A stretch of 64,000 bases of DNA from Streptomyces sp. CMB-StM0423 (GCF_002847285.1 NZ_CP025407.1:2668501-2732500), one strand, 5' to 3'. Counted from the stretch's first letter, positions 51,439 to 60,889 are shown. The notes: a model not told the origin generated them from the sequence alone. Program-made: numbers and translations.

Positions 51439-51555
51439 GCGACGCATTACCAACTCTTTACGTAGGGCGACCGCAACCTTCCGGCTCCTCACGCGGTAGT
51501 CACAGCGTCCGCACGGCGGACATGCCCATCAGTAGCCCTCCGCAAAAGGAGCACC

Positions 51556-51924
51556 ATGTCCCACCCCCTGAAGCGCCACCTCGCCCGGGTCGCACTCGTC
51601 GTCGCTGCGGGTGCCGCCCCGGTCGTCGGCGCCGCGGGTGCCGCAAGCGCCGTCGAGCTGCCCAGCACGAACGGCCTGACCCCGGTCAGCGCGCTGGACA
51701 CCAGCGCGCTGCCCGCGACCGCCTCCCAGACCGGCGGCCAGGTGCTCACCACCGGTACCGAGACCGCGAACCAGCTCGGCGAGAGCGCCGGCCCGACCAC
51801 CGAAAAGGCCCTCGGCGCGGTCCAGGACACCACCGGCAAGACCGTCGAGCAGGGCCAGGGCGCCGTCGGCGACGCCGCCGGGAACCTGACCCCGGAGCTG
51901 CCCACGTCGGGCCTGGGCCTCTGA
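51556..51924 (+). CDS. Small secreted protein
   Basis: 122 residues. A signal peptide (MSHPLKRHLARVALVVAAGA then AASAVE) is cleaved near residue 33. The mature part is Thr/Gly/Gln/Ala-rich with imperfect repeats (TGGQVLTTGTETANQLG, TGKTVEQGQGAVGD), low in hydrophobics, probably extended. AAAAGGAG precedes the ATG. Similar small secreted proteins are common in Streptomyces and of unknown role. It has its own likely promoter and terminator. Confidence 0.78.
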   Translation: MSHPLKRHLARVALVVAAGAAPVVGAAGAASAVELPSTNGLTPVSALDTSALPATASQTGGQVLTTGTETANQLGESAGPTTEKALGAVQDTTGKTVEQGQGAVGDAAGNLTPELPTSGLGL

Positions 51925-51946
51925 GCCTGCCCGGCTGACCCACGAG

Positions 51947-51988
51947 GCCGCCGGTACCCGCGGAGCCGTCCTCCGCGGTTCCGGCGGC
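51947..51988 (+). terminator. Terminator hairpin after small secreted protein gene
   Basis: GCCGCCGG-TAC-CCGCGGAG pairs with CTCCGCGG-TT-CCGGCGGC, an interrupted 16-base stem, 23 bases after the stop. It may also serve the convergent dapC gene. Confidence 0.6.
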
Positions 51989-52063
51989 CCGTCAGCGCCG
52001 CGGCGGGTCGTGCCGTCGGCGCTCCCGGGGTCACCCGGGACGGCGGCGGCGCCGACGGCGCCC

Positions 52064-53176
52064 TCAGCCCCGCAGCGCCGCCAGCCGCTCCACGGCGGCG
52101 GCCACCCGCTCGTCGGTGGCCGTGAACGCGACCCGTACGAACCGCTCGCCGGCGGCCCCGTAGAACTCGCCTGGCGCCACCGCGATCCCCAGCTTCGCCA
52201 GCTCGGCGACGGTGTCCCAGCACGGCTCGTCCCGCGTCGCCCACAGATACAGCGACGCCTCGCTGTGCTCGATCCGGAAGCCCGCTCCCGTCAGCGCCTC
52301 GCGAAGCGCGGCCCGCCGGCGGGCATAGCGCTCGCGCTGCTCGGCCACGTGCCGCGCGTCGCCCAGCGCAGCGATCATCGCCTGCTGCACCGGCTTCGGC
52401 ACCATCATCCCCGTGTGCTTGCGCACCGCGACCAGCTCGCGCACCAGCGCCGCGTCGCCGCCGGCGAACCCGGCGCGATAGCCGGCCAGGTTGGAGCGCT
52501 TCGACAGCGAGTGGACGGCGAGCAGTCCCTCGTACGAGCCCTCACTGACCGACGGGTGCAGCACGGACACCGGCTCGGTCTCCCAGCCAAGCTCCAGATA
52601 GCACTCGTCGGAGGCGACCAGCACCCCGTGCGCCCGCGCCCACCCCACCGCGCGGCGCAGCTCGGCCGCGTCCATGGTGCGCCCGGTGGGGTTCGACGGG
52701 GTGTTGAGCCAGAGCAGCTTCACCCGCGCCGGGTCGAGGTCCGTGACCGGATCGGCGTACGTCACGGGCTCGGCCCGCGCCGTCAGCGCCCCGATCTCGT
52801 ACGTCGGATAGGCGAGCCGCGGATACGCGACCTGGTCGCCCGGCTCCAGCCCCAGCAGCGTCGGCAGCCAGCCGACCAGCTCCTTGGTGCCGATCGCCGG
52901 CAGCACCGCGTCCGGCCCGACCTCCGCCCCGAGCCGCCGGCCGAACCAGCCGGCGATGGCCTCGCGCAGCGCCGGAGTGCCCCAGGCGAGCGGGTAGCCG
53001 GGGCTGTCGGCGGCGTCCGCGAGCGCGGCCCTGACCACCTCGGGAACGGGGTCGACGGGGGTGCCGACGGACAGGTCGACGATGCCGCCGGGATGGGCGG
53101 CGGCGGCGGTCTTGTACGGCTCCAGCCGGTCCCAGGGGAAGACGGGCAGCCGGGCGGTGACGGGTCGCACTCTCAC
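52064..53176 (-). CDS. dapC: Succinyldiaminopimelate transaminase DapC
   Basis: 370-residue class I/II PLP aminotransferase. GTKELVGWLPTLLGL, LNTPSNPTGRTMD, SDECYLELGW and the PLP-lysine motif SLSKRSNLAGYRAGF are as in actinobacterial DapC (Rv1178). It transfers the amino group to N-succinyl-L-2-amino-6-oxopimelate. GTG 53176 follows GAGG; the second GTG (53170) is possible. It lies downstream of fdxA with 94 bases between, the order also seen in mycobacteria. Confidence 0.9.
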   Translation of the reverse strand: MRVRPVTARLPVFPWDRLEPYKTAAAAHPGGIVDLSVGTPVDPVPEVVRAALADAADSPGYPLAWGTPALREAIAGWFGRRLGAEVGPDAVLPAIGTKELVGWLPTLLGLEPGDQVAYPRLAYPTYEIGALTARAEPVTYADPVTDLDPARVKLLWLNTPSNPTGRTMDAAELRRAVGWARAHGVLVASDECYLELGWETEPVSVLHPSVSEGSYEGLLAVHSLSKRSNLAGYRAGFAGGDAALVRELVAVRKHTGMMVPKPVQQAMIAALGDARHVAEQRERYARRRAALREALTGAGFRIEHSEASLYLWATRDEPCWDTVAELAKLGIAVAPGEFYGAAGERFVRVAFTATDERVAAAVERLAALRG

Positions 53177-53270
53177 TGTCCTCAATCGACGCAACAGCCC
53201 CCGCCGATCAGCCCGGGGCCGACGGGGCGGGGGCAATGCGTATCGCCGTGGTTCTGGGTCCTGCTCGTGC

Positions 53271-53597
53271 TTACTCGTCGTGCTCCTGCGGCGGGAGGGC
53301 CGCGACGATCGGGTGGTCCCGCTCGATGAGGCCGAGCTTCGAGGCGCCACCGGGCGAACCGAGGTCGTCGAAGAACTCGACGTTCACCTTGTAGTAGTCC
53401 TTCCACTCCTCCGGAGTGTCGTCCTCGTAGAAGATCGCCTCCACGGGGCAGACCGGCTCGCACGCACCGCAGTCGACGCACTCGTCCGGGTGGATGTACA
53501 AGAACCTCTGGCCCTCGTAGATGCAGTCGACGGGGCACTCCTCAATGCAGGCCTTGTCCTTGAGGTCCACACAAGGCTCTGCGATGACGTAGGTCAC
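53271..53597 (-). CDS. fdxA: Seven-iron ferredoxin
   Basis: 108 residues. Cys at 9, 17, 21, 25, 40, 43, 46 and 50: the N-terminal CVDLKDKACIEECPVDC arrangement suits a [3Fe-4S] cluster and CVDCGACEPVC a [4Fe-4S] cluster. The C-terminal extension (EEWKDYYKVNVEFFDDLG) is usual in actinobacterial FdxA/FdxC. Soluble electron carrier. GTG with GAGGAGG upstream. It heads the fdxA-dapC pair. Confidence 0.93.
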   Translation of the reverse strand: MTYVIAEPCVDLKDKACIEECPVDCIYEGQRFLYIHPDECVDCGACEPVCPVEAIFYEDDTPEEWKDYYKVNVEFFDDLGSPGGASKLGLIERDHPIVAALPPQEHDE

Positions 53598-53708
53598 GCT
53601 GTCGTTCCTCCTCGATCAGGCTGGCGGCGCGGGAGCGCGGCGTGTCGATGCCCGCACCTAGTATCTCCGTTCCCGGGCACGGAGCGAACAAGAGGGGCGT
53701 GGAGAGCT

Positions 53709-54722
53709 GTGGAATTCACCACTGGGGCTCGGCTCGAAATCCGTATCACCCGCGCTGACGTGGGAAAACGCGTTTCGGTACGGCGACTGACAGATGCCTG
53801 CGAGGGGGACGCGCGGTTCACTGACGCGGTCGGTGTGCTCACCTCCTGGGACGCCGGCGAACTGCGTCTCACCAGGCGGAACGGCCAGGTCGTCCGGATC
53901 CCGGAGACCGCCGTGGTGGCGGCGAAGGTCGTACCGGCCGCGCCGGCGCGGCGGCGCGGCCCGGCGGCGACGGCGGCGGAGCTGACCCGGGTGGCGGCGC
54001 GGGGCTGGCCGCCGGTGGAGAGCGAACGGCTGGGCGACTGGACGCTGCGGGCCTCGGCCGGCTTCACGAGCCGGGCCAACTCGGTGCTGCCGCTGGGCGA
54101 CCCCGGGCTGCCGCTGGACGCGGCGCTGGCGCGGGTGACGCGGTGGTACGGGGAGCGGGGGCTGCCGGCGCTGGTGCAGGTCGCGACGGGCGCGGCGGAC
54201 ACGGCGGAGCCGCTGGCGGCGGAGCTGGACGCGCGGGGGTGGACGGTGCGGCGGGCGGCGCTGATGCAGATCGGCGAGCTGGCGCCGGTGGCGGACCGGG
54301 AGGACGCGGGGCGGGTTTCGCTGTCCCGTACGACGTCGGCGGGGTGGTTCTCGCTGTACAACCGGGCGGCGGAGCTGACGCCCGCGGCCCGTACGGTGCT
54401 GGAGGGCGGCCCGTCGGTGTGGTTCGCGACGGTCCAGGATCCGTCCGGCGCGGATCCGTCCGGTACCCCGGCGGCGATCGGCCGCTGCGTGGTCGACGGC
54501 CGCTGGGCGGGCTTCGCGGCGGTCGAGGTCGCCCCGGCCCACCGCCGCCGGGGCCTGGCCACGGCGGTGATGGCGGCCCTCGCCACCCGCGCCCTGGAGG
54601 AGGGCGCCTCGGCGGCGTACCTCCAGGTGGAACCGGACAACCCCGCAGCCCTGTCCCTCTACCACGCCCTGGGCTTCACCACCCACCACACCTACCACTA
54701 CCGCCACCACCCCACGCCGTAG
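53709..54722 (+). CDS. GNAT acetyltransferase with N-terminal SH3-like domain (Rv0428c family)
   Basis: 337 residues. The first 80 form a small beta domain (GKRVSVRRLTDACEGDARFT, DAGELRLTRRNGQVVRIPE). The rest is a GNAT-type fold, ending with the acetyl-CoA loop VAPAHRRRGLATAVMAAL and YHALGFTTHHTYHYR. The layout matches the cg3035/Rv0428c family, whose substrates are not settled. GTG 53709 has GGAG four bases upstream; the longer open frame is rejected. Divergent from fdxA. Confidence 0.83.
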   Translation: MEFTTGARLEIRITRADVGKRVSVRRLTDACEGDARFTDAVGVLTSWDAGELRLTRRNGQVVRIPETAVVAAKVVPAAPARRRGPAATAAELTRVAARGWPPVESERLGDWTLRASAGFTSRANSVLPLGDPGLPLDAALARVTRWYGERGLPALVQVATGAADTAEPLAAELDARGWTVRRAALMQIGELAPVADREDAGRVSLSRTTSAGWFSLYNRAAELTPAARTVLEGGPSVWFATVQDPSGADPSGTPAAIGRCVVDGRWAGFAAVEVAPAHRRRGLATAVMAALATRALEEGASAAYLQVEPDNPAALSLYHALGFTTHHTYHYRHHPTP

Positions 54723-54844
54723 CGGACAGCGGGCCGGGCGACACCCGCCGCCCGGCCCGCGAGGGCTTCCCACCGCCTACCTCCCTTCACACCTGTCGCA
54801 CGTTTGCGCGGGACGTACTCCCTGTTGCGTCGCACAATGGGGGC

Positions 54845-55714
54845 ATGAGTACGTCCGGAGTCGATCACCGGGCCCGGTTCGCGGAGGAGGCTCGCGTGCC
54901 GCGGCCCGATCTCGCGCTGCTCTGTCTGCTCGTCGGGGCCGAGACCGATCCCGGGCTCGACGAGCGCGGCATCGACGCCGTGCAGATCGAGCTGGACGAG
55001 CTGGCCGGGCAGTTGCCGTACGCACCCGGCGGGCCCCGCGCGTGGGCGCGGGCCGCCGCGGAGCTGCTCGGGGAGCGGTACGGGTTCCACGGGACGCCCG
55101 GCGACTACCGGCGGCTGGAGTCGTCCCAACTGCACGAGGTCCTGCGCCGCCGCCGCGGGCTGCCGATCATGCTCTCCGTCATCTGGATGGAGGTCGCCCG
55201 CCGCGCCGGCGCCCCGGTGTACGGAGTGGCCCTCCCCGGGCACTTCGTCGTCGGCTTCGGGCCGACCCCGGCGGGGCAGCCCCTCACCGGCCGCGCCGCC
55301 GCGGGCGCCCCCGTCCTCGCCGATCCCTTCGACGGCGGCCGGCTCCTCTCCCCCGCCGACGCCGAGCTGCTCGTCTCCGAGGCCACCGGCGGCGAGCCGC
55401 TGTCGCCCGCGATGCTCGTACCCGCCGATCCGCTCGCCATCGTGCTGCGCATCCTCAACAACATCCGCGCCTGGGCCGCCCGCCGCCCCGAGCAGTCCGA
55501 CGTGCAGCTCGCCGCCGTCGAGCTGGCCCTGCTGCTCCCCAGCCACCCCGCCCGGCTGCGCCACGAGCGGGCCCAGCTCCTCATCGCCCGCGGCGACTTC
55601 GTCACCGGGGCGGCCGAGCTGGAGGAGTACGCCTCGGTGATCGCGGCCATGGAACCCCAGGCCGCCGACAACCTGCGCCGCCAGGCCCGCGCCGCCCGCG
55701 CCCGCCTCAACTGA
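54845..55714 (+). CDS. SirB1-type transglutaminase-like protein
   Basis: 289 residues. Transglut_core2 features: RRRGLPIMLSVIWMEVARRA, VYGVALPGHFVVGF (conserved His) and LADPFDGG, followed by a helical TPR-like region (RILNNIRAWAARR, LRHERAQLLIARGDFVTGA). The usual catalytic Cys of transglutaminases is not evident, as in SirB1. It may be a scaffold or an inactive protease relative. ATG 54845 with GGGGG upstream; an upstream in-frame extension is not conserved-looking. Confidence 0.8.
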   Translation: MSTSGVDHRARFAEEARVPRPDLALLCLLVGAETDPGLDERGIDAVQIELDELAGQLPYAPGGPRAWARAAAELLGERYGFHGTPGDYRRLESSQLHEVLRRRRGLPIMLSVIWMEVARRAGAPVYGVALPGHFVVGFGPTPAGQPLTGRAAAGAPVLADPFDGGRLLSPADAELLVSEATGGEPLSPAMLVPADPLAIVLRILNNIRAWAARRPEQSDVQLAAVELALLLPSHPARLRHERAQLLIARGDFVTGAAELEEYASVIAAMEPQAADNLRRQARAARARLN

Positions 55715-55739
55715 CCCGCGGCGCCACGCCCGTACACGC

Positions 55740-55772
55740 ACGGAGGCCGGTGCCCCGGGCACCGGCCTCCGT
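55740..55772. terminator. Bidirectional terminator between SirB1-type gene and ABC operon
   Basis: Perfect 16-base arms ACGGAGGCCGGTGCCC/GGGCACCGGCCTCCGT around one C, between convergent genes. Confidence 0.85.
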
Positions 55773-55789
55773 AACGGACGGGCTGCGCG

Positions 55790-56926
55790 CTACTCCTTCA
55801 CCGGAGCCGCGCTCGAACCTTCCTCCAGCGCGGCCAGCGCCTTGTCCAGGATGACCTCTTCATCCCGCTCCACCGTCGGCTCCTCGGGGAAGTGGCACGC
55901 GGTCAGGTGCCCCGCGTTGTTGCCGCCGATCTGCACCAGCGGCGGCTCCTTCTCCGCGCACACGTCCTGCGCCTTCCAGCACCGGGTACGGAACCGGCAC
56001 CCCGACGGCGGGTTGATCGGCGACGGCACGTCGCCCGCCAGCCGGATGCGCTCCCGCGGCGTGTCCTCCTCGTCCTCCGAGAGGGTCGCCTCCGGAACGG
56101 CCGAGAGCAGGGCGTGGGTGTACGGGTGCCGCGGCCGGGCGTAGATGTCGTCCCGGGGACCGACCTCGACGATCTTCCCCAGGTACATGACCGCGACGCG
56201 CTGCGAGAAGTGCCGCACGACCGCCAGGTCGTGCGCGATGAAGAGGAACGCGATGCCCATCTCCCGCTGCAGCTCCTGCAGCAGGTTGACGACCTGCGCC
56301 TGGATCGACACGTCCAGCGCGGAGACCGGCTCGTCCGCCACGATCAGCTTCGGCTTCAGCGCCAGCGCCCGCGCGACCCCGATGCGCTGCCGCTGGCCGC
56401 CCGAGAACTCGTGCGGGAAGCGGTTGTAGTGCTCGGGGTTGAGGCCGACGGTCTCCAGCAGCTCGCGGACCCGCTTCTCCCGCCCGCCGGGCGGGGCGAT
56501 CCCGTTGACCTCCATCGGGCTGCTGATGATGGTGCCGACGGTCTGCCGCGGGTTCAGCGACGAGTACGGGTCCTGGAAGATCATCTGGATCTCGGACCTG
56601 ATCGGCGCCAACTGCCTGCGCTTGGCGTACGTGATGTCCTGGCCGCGGTACGTGATCTTGCCGCCGGTCGGCTCCAGCAGCCGCGTGAGCAGCCGCCCGG
56701 TCGTCGACTTGCCGCAGCCGGACTCGCCGACCAGGCCGAGGCTCTCGGCCGCGCGTACCTCCAGGTCGATGCCGTCGACCGCCTGCACCGCGCCGACCCG
56801 TCGCTTGATCGGGAAGCCGCCCATGATCGGGAAGTGCTTCGTGAGCCCCTCCGCGGTGAGCAGTTCCTCGCCGGCCGTGGTCGGGGTGTCGTCCCGGGGG
56901 CCGGGGAGGGTGAGTTCTTTGCTCAT
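55790..56926 (-). CDS. Oligopeptide ABC importer ATPase (OppF/DppF type, BldKE position)
   Basis: 378 residues: Walker A GESGCGKST, Q-loop MIFQDPYSSLNPRQTVG, signature FSGGQRQRIGVARAL, Walker B LIVADEPVSALDVS, H-loop IAHDLAVV, and the C-terminal peptide-importer domain with paired Cys (CRFRTRCWKAQDVC). The N-terminal part contains KRRVGAVQAVDGID, typical of DppF. It lies 14 bases after the other ATPase gene, last of the five-gene operon, and is followed by a strong terminator. ATG start with GGGAG eleven bases ahead. Confidence 0.9.
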   Translation of the reverse strand: MSKELTLPGPRDDTPTTAGEELLTAEGLTKHFPIMGGFPIKRRVGAVQAVDGIDLEVRAAESLGLVGESGCGKSTTGRLLTRLLEPTGGKITYRGQDITYAKRRQLAPIRSEIQMIFQDPYSSLNPRQTVGTIISSPMEVNGIAPPGGREKRVRELLETVGLNPEHYNRFPHEFSGGQRQRIGVARALALKPKLIVADEPVSALDVSIQAQVVNLLQELQREMGIAFLFIAHDLAVVRHFSQRVAVMYLGKIVEVGPRDDIYARPRHPYTHALLSAVPEATLSEDEEDTPRERIRLAGDVPSPINPPSGCRFRTRCWKAQDVCAEKEPPLVQIGGNNAGHLTACHFPEEPTVERDEEVILDKALAALEEGSSAAPVKE

Positions 56927-56940
56927 GGTGGTCAGTCTCC

Positions 56941-58002
56941 CTAGCCCAGCCGGGGCTTGATCTGCTCGATGAAGATGTCCTGCTTCTGCCCGGCGCTCAG
57001 ATGGCAGGCGGCCCCGCGGCCGTCGGGCAGCGCCGGCCGGTCCGTACTGCAGGCCGTGCCGCCCACCTCGCCGGCGAACCCGCACCGCGGGTGGAACGGG
57101 CAGCCCGGCGGCGGGCTCAGCAGGCTGGGCGGCGAGCCCTTGATCGGCGTGAGCGGGGTGTTCACGTCCGAGGACAGCCGCGGCATGCTGCTCAGCAGGC
57201 CCCAGGTGTACGGGTGCTGCGGCTTGCGCAGCACCTCGCGGGTGGTGCCCCGCTCCACGGCGCGCCCCGCGTACATCACCAGGATGTCGTCCGCGACGTT
57301 CGCGATGACGCCGAGGTCGTGGGTGATGAAGACGATCGCGGAGCCGAACTCGTCCTGGAGGTCCCTGATCAGGTCGAGGATCTGCGCCTGCACGGTCACG
57401 TCGAGCGCGGTGGTCGGCTCGTCGGCGATCAGCAGGTCCGGGTTGCAGACGAGCGCCATCGCGATCATGGCCCGCTGCCGCATGCCGCCGGAGAACTGGT
57501 GCGGGTAGTCGTCCGCGCGCAGCTTGGCGTTGGGGATGCCGACCTTGTCCAGCATCTCCACGGCCCGCGCGTGCGCCTGGCGCTTGGAGACGCCCATGTG
57601 CTTGCGGTACGGCTCGGCGATCTGCCGGCCGACCGTGTAGAAGGGCGAGAGCGCGGTCAGCGGATCCTGGAAGATCATCGCCATCTTGTTGCCGCGCAGC
57701 TTCTCCAGCTTGCGCTCGGGCGCGCCGATCAGCTCGTCGCCGTCGAGGCTGATGGAGCCCTCGACGTTGGTGAACATCTGGTTGTGCAGGCCCAGCACGG
57801 TCAGGTTGGTGACCGACTTGCCGGAGCCGGACTCGCCGACGATGCCCAGAGTCTTGCCGCGCTCGACGTCGAAGGAGAGACCGTCGACGGCCTTGACGAC
57901 GCCGTCCTCGGTGGTGAACTGCACGCGCAGGTCCTGCACCGAGAGGAAGGCACCGCCCGCGGACGGCGCGGAACCTTCCGATTCCTTGGTCAGGGTGGTC
58001 AC
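56941..58002 (-). CDS. Oligopeptide ABC importer ATPase (OppD/DppD type, BldKD position)
   Basis: 353 residues: Walker [13 protein letters not shown]-loop [17 protein letters not shown], signature [15 protein letters not shown], Walker [15 protein letters not shown]-loop ITHDLGVI, and the Cys-containing C-terminal domain ([13 protein letters not shown]). GTG 58002 has AGGAG seven bases upstream and starts ten bases after the permease stop; the upstream extension is rejected. Forms the nucleotide-binding pair with the ATPase downstream. Confidence 0.9.
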   Translation of the reverse strand: MTTLTKESEGSAPSAGGAFLSVQDLRVQFTTEDGVVKAVDGLSFDVERGKTLGIVGESGSGKSVTNLTVLGLHNQMFTNVEGSISLDGDELIGAPERKLEKLRGNKMAMIFQDPLTALSPFYTVGRQIAEPYRKHMGVSKRQAHARAVEMLDKVGIPNAKLRADDYPHQFSGGMRQRAMIAMALVCNPDLLIADEPTTALDVTVQAQILDLIRDLQDEFGSAIVFITHDLGVIANVADDILVMYAGRAVERGTTREVLRKPQHPYTWGLLSSMPRLSSDVNTPLTPIKGSPPSLLSPPPGCPFHPRCGFAGEVGGTACSTDRPALPDGRGAACHLSAGQKQDIFIEQIKPRLG

Positions 58003-58012
58003 TGCTCTTCTC

Positions 58013-58990
58013 CTAGGACAGACGAATGCGCGGGTCGATGAAGGCGTATGCCGCATCGACGATGACGTTCATGAGGATGATCATGGTGGACGAGAACAGC
58101 AGGATGCCCATGAGCACCGGCAGGTCCGCCTTGAACACGGAATCGATGGAGAGCTGGCCCAGACCCGGCAGCGAGAAGGTGAACTCGGTGATGATCGCGC
58201 CGCCCAGCAGCGAGCCGAGGTCGATGCCGAAGATCGTGACGACCGGGATCAGGGCACCGCGCCAGGCGTAGCGGAAGAAGACCGTACCGCTGGACATGCC
58301 CTTGGCCTTGGCCGTTCTGACGTGTTCTTCCTGCAATTGCTCGATCATCGTGGACCGCACCATACGGGTGTAGTTCGACGCGAAGATCGTGGAGAGCACC
58401 GCCCAGGGCAGGATCAGTCCGACCGCCCATTTCCATGGATTGTCGGTGAAGGCGTTGTACGCCGGGTCGCCGAAGAGTCCGGTGCTGTACACCAGCGCCC
58501 ACAGGACGAGCGGGCCGATGAAGTAGATCTGCAGCGAGCCGATGATCAGCGAGCTGCCGCTGACGAACTTGTCGAGCACCGTGCCGCGCCGCCAGGCGGC
58601 GATCATGCCGGCCCCGACGCCGAAGAAGAGGAAGACGATGGCCGCGCCGATGGTGAGCGACAGCGTCGTGGGGAAGCGGTCCTGGATAAGCGTGAGGACG
58701 TTCTCGTCGTGCACGAACGAGCGGCCCAGGCAGGGCGCCGGGCATTCACCCGTCGGGAAGGAACGGCCGGCGAAGATGCCGGAGAGGAAGTTCCAGTACT
58801 GCACGGGAACGGGGTCGTCGAGGCCGAGGGCCCTGCGGATCAGCTCCAGGTTCTCCGGAGTGCACTTCTCGCCGCAGGAGATGCGGGCGGGGTCACGCGG
58901 GATCGCGAAGAACAGGAAGAAACAGACCGCGCTGAGGATCAGCAGGATGATCAATGCGCCGATTGTCCGGCGAATCAGGAAACGAAGCAT
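58013..58990 (-). CDS. Oligopeptide ABC importer permease (DppB type, BldKC position)
   Basis: 325 residues with about six membrane helices. The start MLRFLIRRTIGALIILLIL is that of DppB/OppB permeases, and the EAA loop is EEHVRTAKAKGMSSGTVFFR. The extracytoplasmic loop between helices 1 and 2 is extended and carries four Cys (SCGEKCTPE, GECPAPCLG), possibly forming disulphides. It is separated from the binding-protein gene by a 13-base-pair-stem hairpin. ATG start. Confidence 0.9.
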   Translation of the reverse strand: MLRFLIRRTIGALIILLILSAVCFFLFFAIPRDPARISCGEKCTPENLELIRRALGLDDPVPVQYWNFLSGIFAGRSFPTGECPAPCLGRSFVHDENVLTLIQDRFPTTLSLTIGAAIVFLFFGVGAGMIAAWRRGTVLDKFVSGSSLIIGSLQIYFIGPLVLWALVYSTGLFGDPAYNAFTDNPWKWAVGLILPWAVLSTIFASNYTRMVRSTMIEQLQEEHVRTAKAKGMSSGTVFFRYAWRGALIPVVTIFGIDLGSLLGGAIITEFTFSLPGLGQLSIDSVFKADLPVLMGILLFSSTMIILMNVIVDAAYAFIDPRIRLS

Positions 58991-59043
58991 GACTGTGGGC
59001 TGCTTTCGAAGGACAAAGCGGCGACGTGGGTTGAAGGGTGGTG

Positions 59044-59074
59044 CGCGGGGCCCGCCGATCGGGCGGGCCCCGCG
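59044..59074 (-). terminator. Intercistronic hairpin after binding-protein gene
   Basis: Perfect 13-base arms CGCGGGGCCCGCC/GGCGGGCCCCGCG with a five-base loop, 15 bases after the binding-protein stop and inside the operon. More likely an attenuating or mRNA-stabilising hairpin than a full terminator. Confidence 0.65.
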
Positions 59075-59089
59075 TACCGGAGGTGGTGC

Positions 59090-60889
59090 CTACTGCTTGA
59101 GGTAGATCTTGCGCAGGTCGATGTCACCGATGACGTCGTCGTACTGCACGCCGCCGATGTTCGAACCGTAGAGCTGGATCTGCTTGTAGTACGTCATGGG
59201 GATGTTGGAGATCAGGTCCTCCACCACGTACTGGGAGAGCTTGTTCCACTCCTGGGCCGCCTCGGCCGGGTCCGAGATCTTCTGAATCCGGTCGATCTCG
59301 GTGTTGATGTGCTCGTCGTTGGTGTGCGAGTAGTTCGACGAGCCGTCCTGGATCTGCCGGCCGTCGTACAGCGGCGGAACCACGGTGCTGGCGGACGGCC
59401 AGTCGGCGCCCCACGCGCTCACGTACATGTCGAACTCGTTCTCGACGAGACCGATCTGGTCGTAGTACGTCTCGGCCGCGATCTCCTTGCGCTGGACGTC
59501 GAAGCCCGCTTCCTCAAGGGTCTTCTCCATCGTGGGCGAGTAGTTCTGGCCCTCGGGGGTGTTGATGTAGCCCCAGGTGAGCTTGTAACCGGTCTCGCCG
59601 GCCTCTTCCAGGATCTTCTTGGCTGCGGCCGGGTCACCCAGCGGCTTCTTCAGCTTGCCGAAGGGGTCGAAGCCCTCCTCGTAGCCGGAGACGGTCGGGC
59701 TGATCAGACCGCCGGCCAGCTCCATGCCCTGCGGGCCGCCGAACGCCTGCTGGTAGGGCTGGATCGGCAGGGCGTAGGCGATGGCCTCGCGGACCTTCTT
59801 GTTCTTGACCCGGTCCATGTTGATGGCCATCTGGGCGACGTACGGCTGGTAGCCGTTGACCGAGCGCTTCTGGGCCTCGGCGTCCTTGTTCAGCTTCGGC
59901 AGCGTGGCGGCGTCCACGTTGTTGGTGAAGCTGATCGAGTTCTTGTTCACACCCTTGTCGGCCATCAGCCGCTCGGCCGAGGTCTCGAACTGGATGTTGA
60001 ACGTGATCTCGTACTTGTCCGGGTAGGCGTTCCGCGTCGAGTCGGTCGCCGGGTCCCAGTTCTCGTTCTTGACCAGCGTCATCGACTTGCCGGTCTTGAA
60101 GGACTCGATCTTGTACGGGCCCGCCGTCATCGGGTCCTTGTCGTACTTCTCCTGGGTGTCCTTCGCCTCGGAGACCATCGAGTAGCCCGGCATCGCCAGG
60201 GCGTACGGGAGGTCCGGCTTCGGGTCCTTGAACTTGAAGACGATGGTCTTGTCGTCCGGCGTCTCCAGGATGGAGTCCGGGAGGTGGTCACCCTTGTACG
60301 GACCGTCGGGCAGCAGCTCGCGGTACTCGGTGCCCGGCACGTTGGCCAGCCACTGCTGGATGAAGACCGGGCCGTCGTTGATGAACTCGGCGAACTGGCG
60401 CTCGAAGGTGTGCCGGACGTCGGTGGACGTGATGTCCGTGCCGTCGGCCCACTTGATGTTGTCCTTGAGCGTGAACGTCCAGGTGCGGCCGCCGTCGGAG
60501 GGCTTGCCGCTGTCCGTGGCGAGGTCGCCGACGAGGGTCTGCTTGCCGTTGAAGTCGGCCTTGTAGCCGGTCAGCCCACGGTGGATCAGCCGCGCCAGGG
60601 CGCCCTCGTCCGAGACGTATATCTGTCCCGGGTCGAGGTGCGCGTAGCTGTCGCGCTGCATGACGGGGATCGTGCCGCCCTCCTGGGCGCCCTTCACCTC
60701 GGCAGCCGGCCCGGTGGACGCCTTGGCGTCACCGAACGGGATCTGCGCCTGCTGCTCCGCCGCCTTCTTCTTGTCGTCCTGCTGCGAGTCGGTGTTCTCC
60801 GAGCCGCTGCTGCAGCCGCTCAGGGCCAGGGCCCCGGCTGCGAGCGCCGCCACAATGGCGTGCGATCTGCGTACACCCCTGAGAGTCAC
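59090..60889 (-). CDS. Oligopeptide-binding lipoprotein of ABC importer (BldKB position)
   Basis: 599-residue SBP_bac_5 protein. Lipobox ALSGC; mature start rich in Ser/Asp/Lys; family motifs LARLIHRGLTGYKADFNGKQ, GRTWTFTLKDNIKWADGTDI and MTAGPYKIESFKTG. It captures peptides outside the membrane and delivers them to the permeases. GTG start. Being the second gene, between two permeases, repeats the layout of S. coelicolor bldKB, where the importer takes up an extracellular peptide signal needed for aerial growth; whether this is the same system needs phylogeny. Confidence 0.88.
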   Translation of the reverse strand: MTLRGVRRSHAIVAALAAGALALSGCSSGSENTDSQQDDKKKAAEQQAQIPFGDAKASTGPAAEVKGAQEGGTIPVMQRDSYAHLDPGQIYVSDEGALARLIHRGLTGYKADFNGKQTLVGDLATDSGKPSDGGRTWTFTLKDNIKWADGTDITSTDVRHTFERQFAEFINDGPVFIQQWLANVPGTEYRELLPDGPYKGDHLPDSILETPDDKTIVFKFKDPKPDLPYALAMPGYSMVSEAKDTQEKYDKDPMTAGPYKIESFKTGKSMTLVKNENWDPATDSTRNAYPDKYEITFNIQFETSAERLMADKGVNKNSISFTNNVDAATLPKLNKDAEAQKRSVNGYQPYVAQMAINMDRVKNKKVREAIAYALPIQPYQQAFGGPQGMELAGGLISPTVSGYEEGFDPFGKLKKPLGDPAAAKKILEEAGETGYKLTWGYINTPEGQNYSPTMEKTLEEAGFDVQRKEIAAETYYDQIGLVENEFDMYVSAWGADWPSASTVVPPLYDGRQIQDGSSNYSHTNDEHINTEIDRIQKISDPAEAAQEWNKLSQYVVEDLISNIPMTYYKQIQLYGSNIGGVQYDDVIGDIDLRKIYLKQ

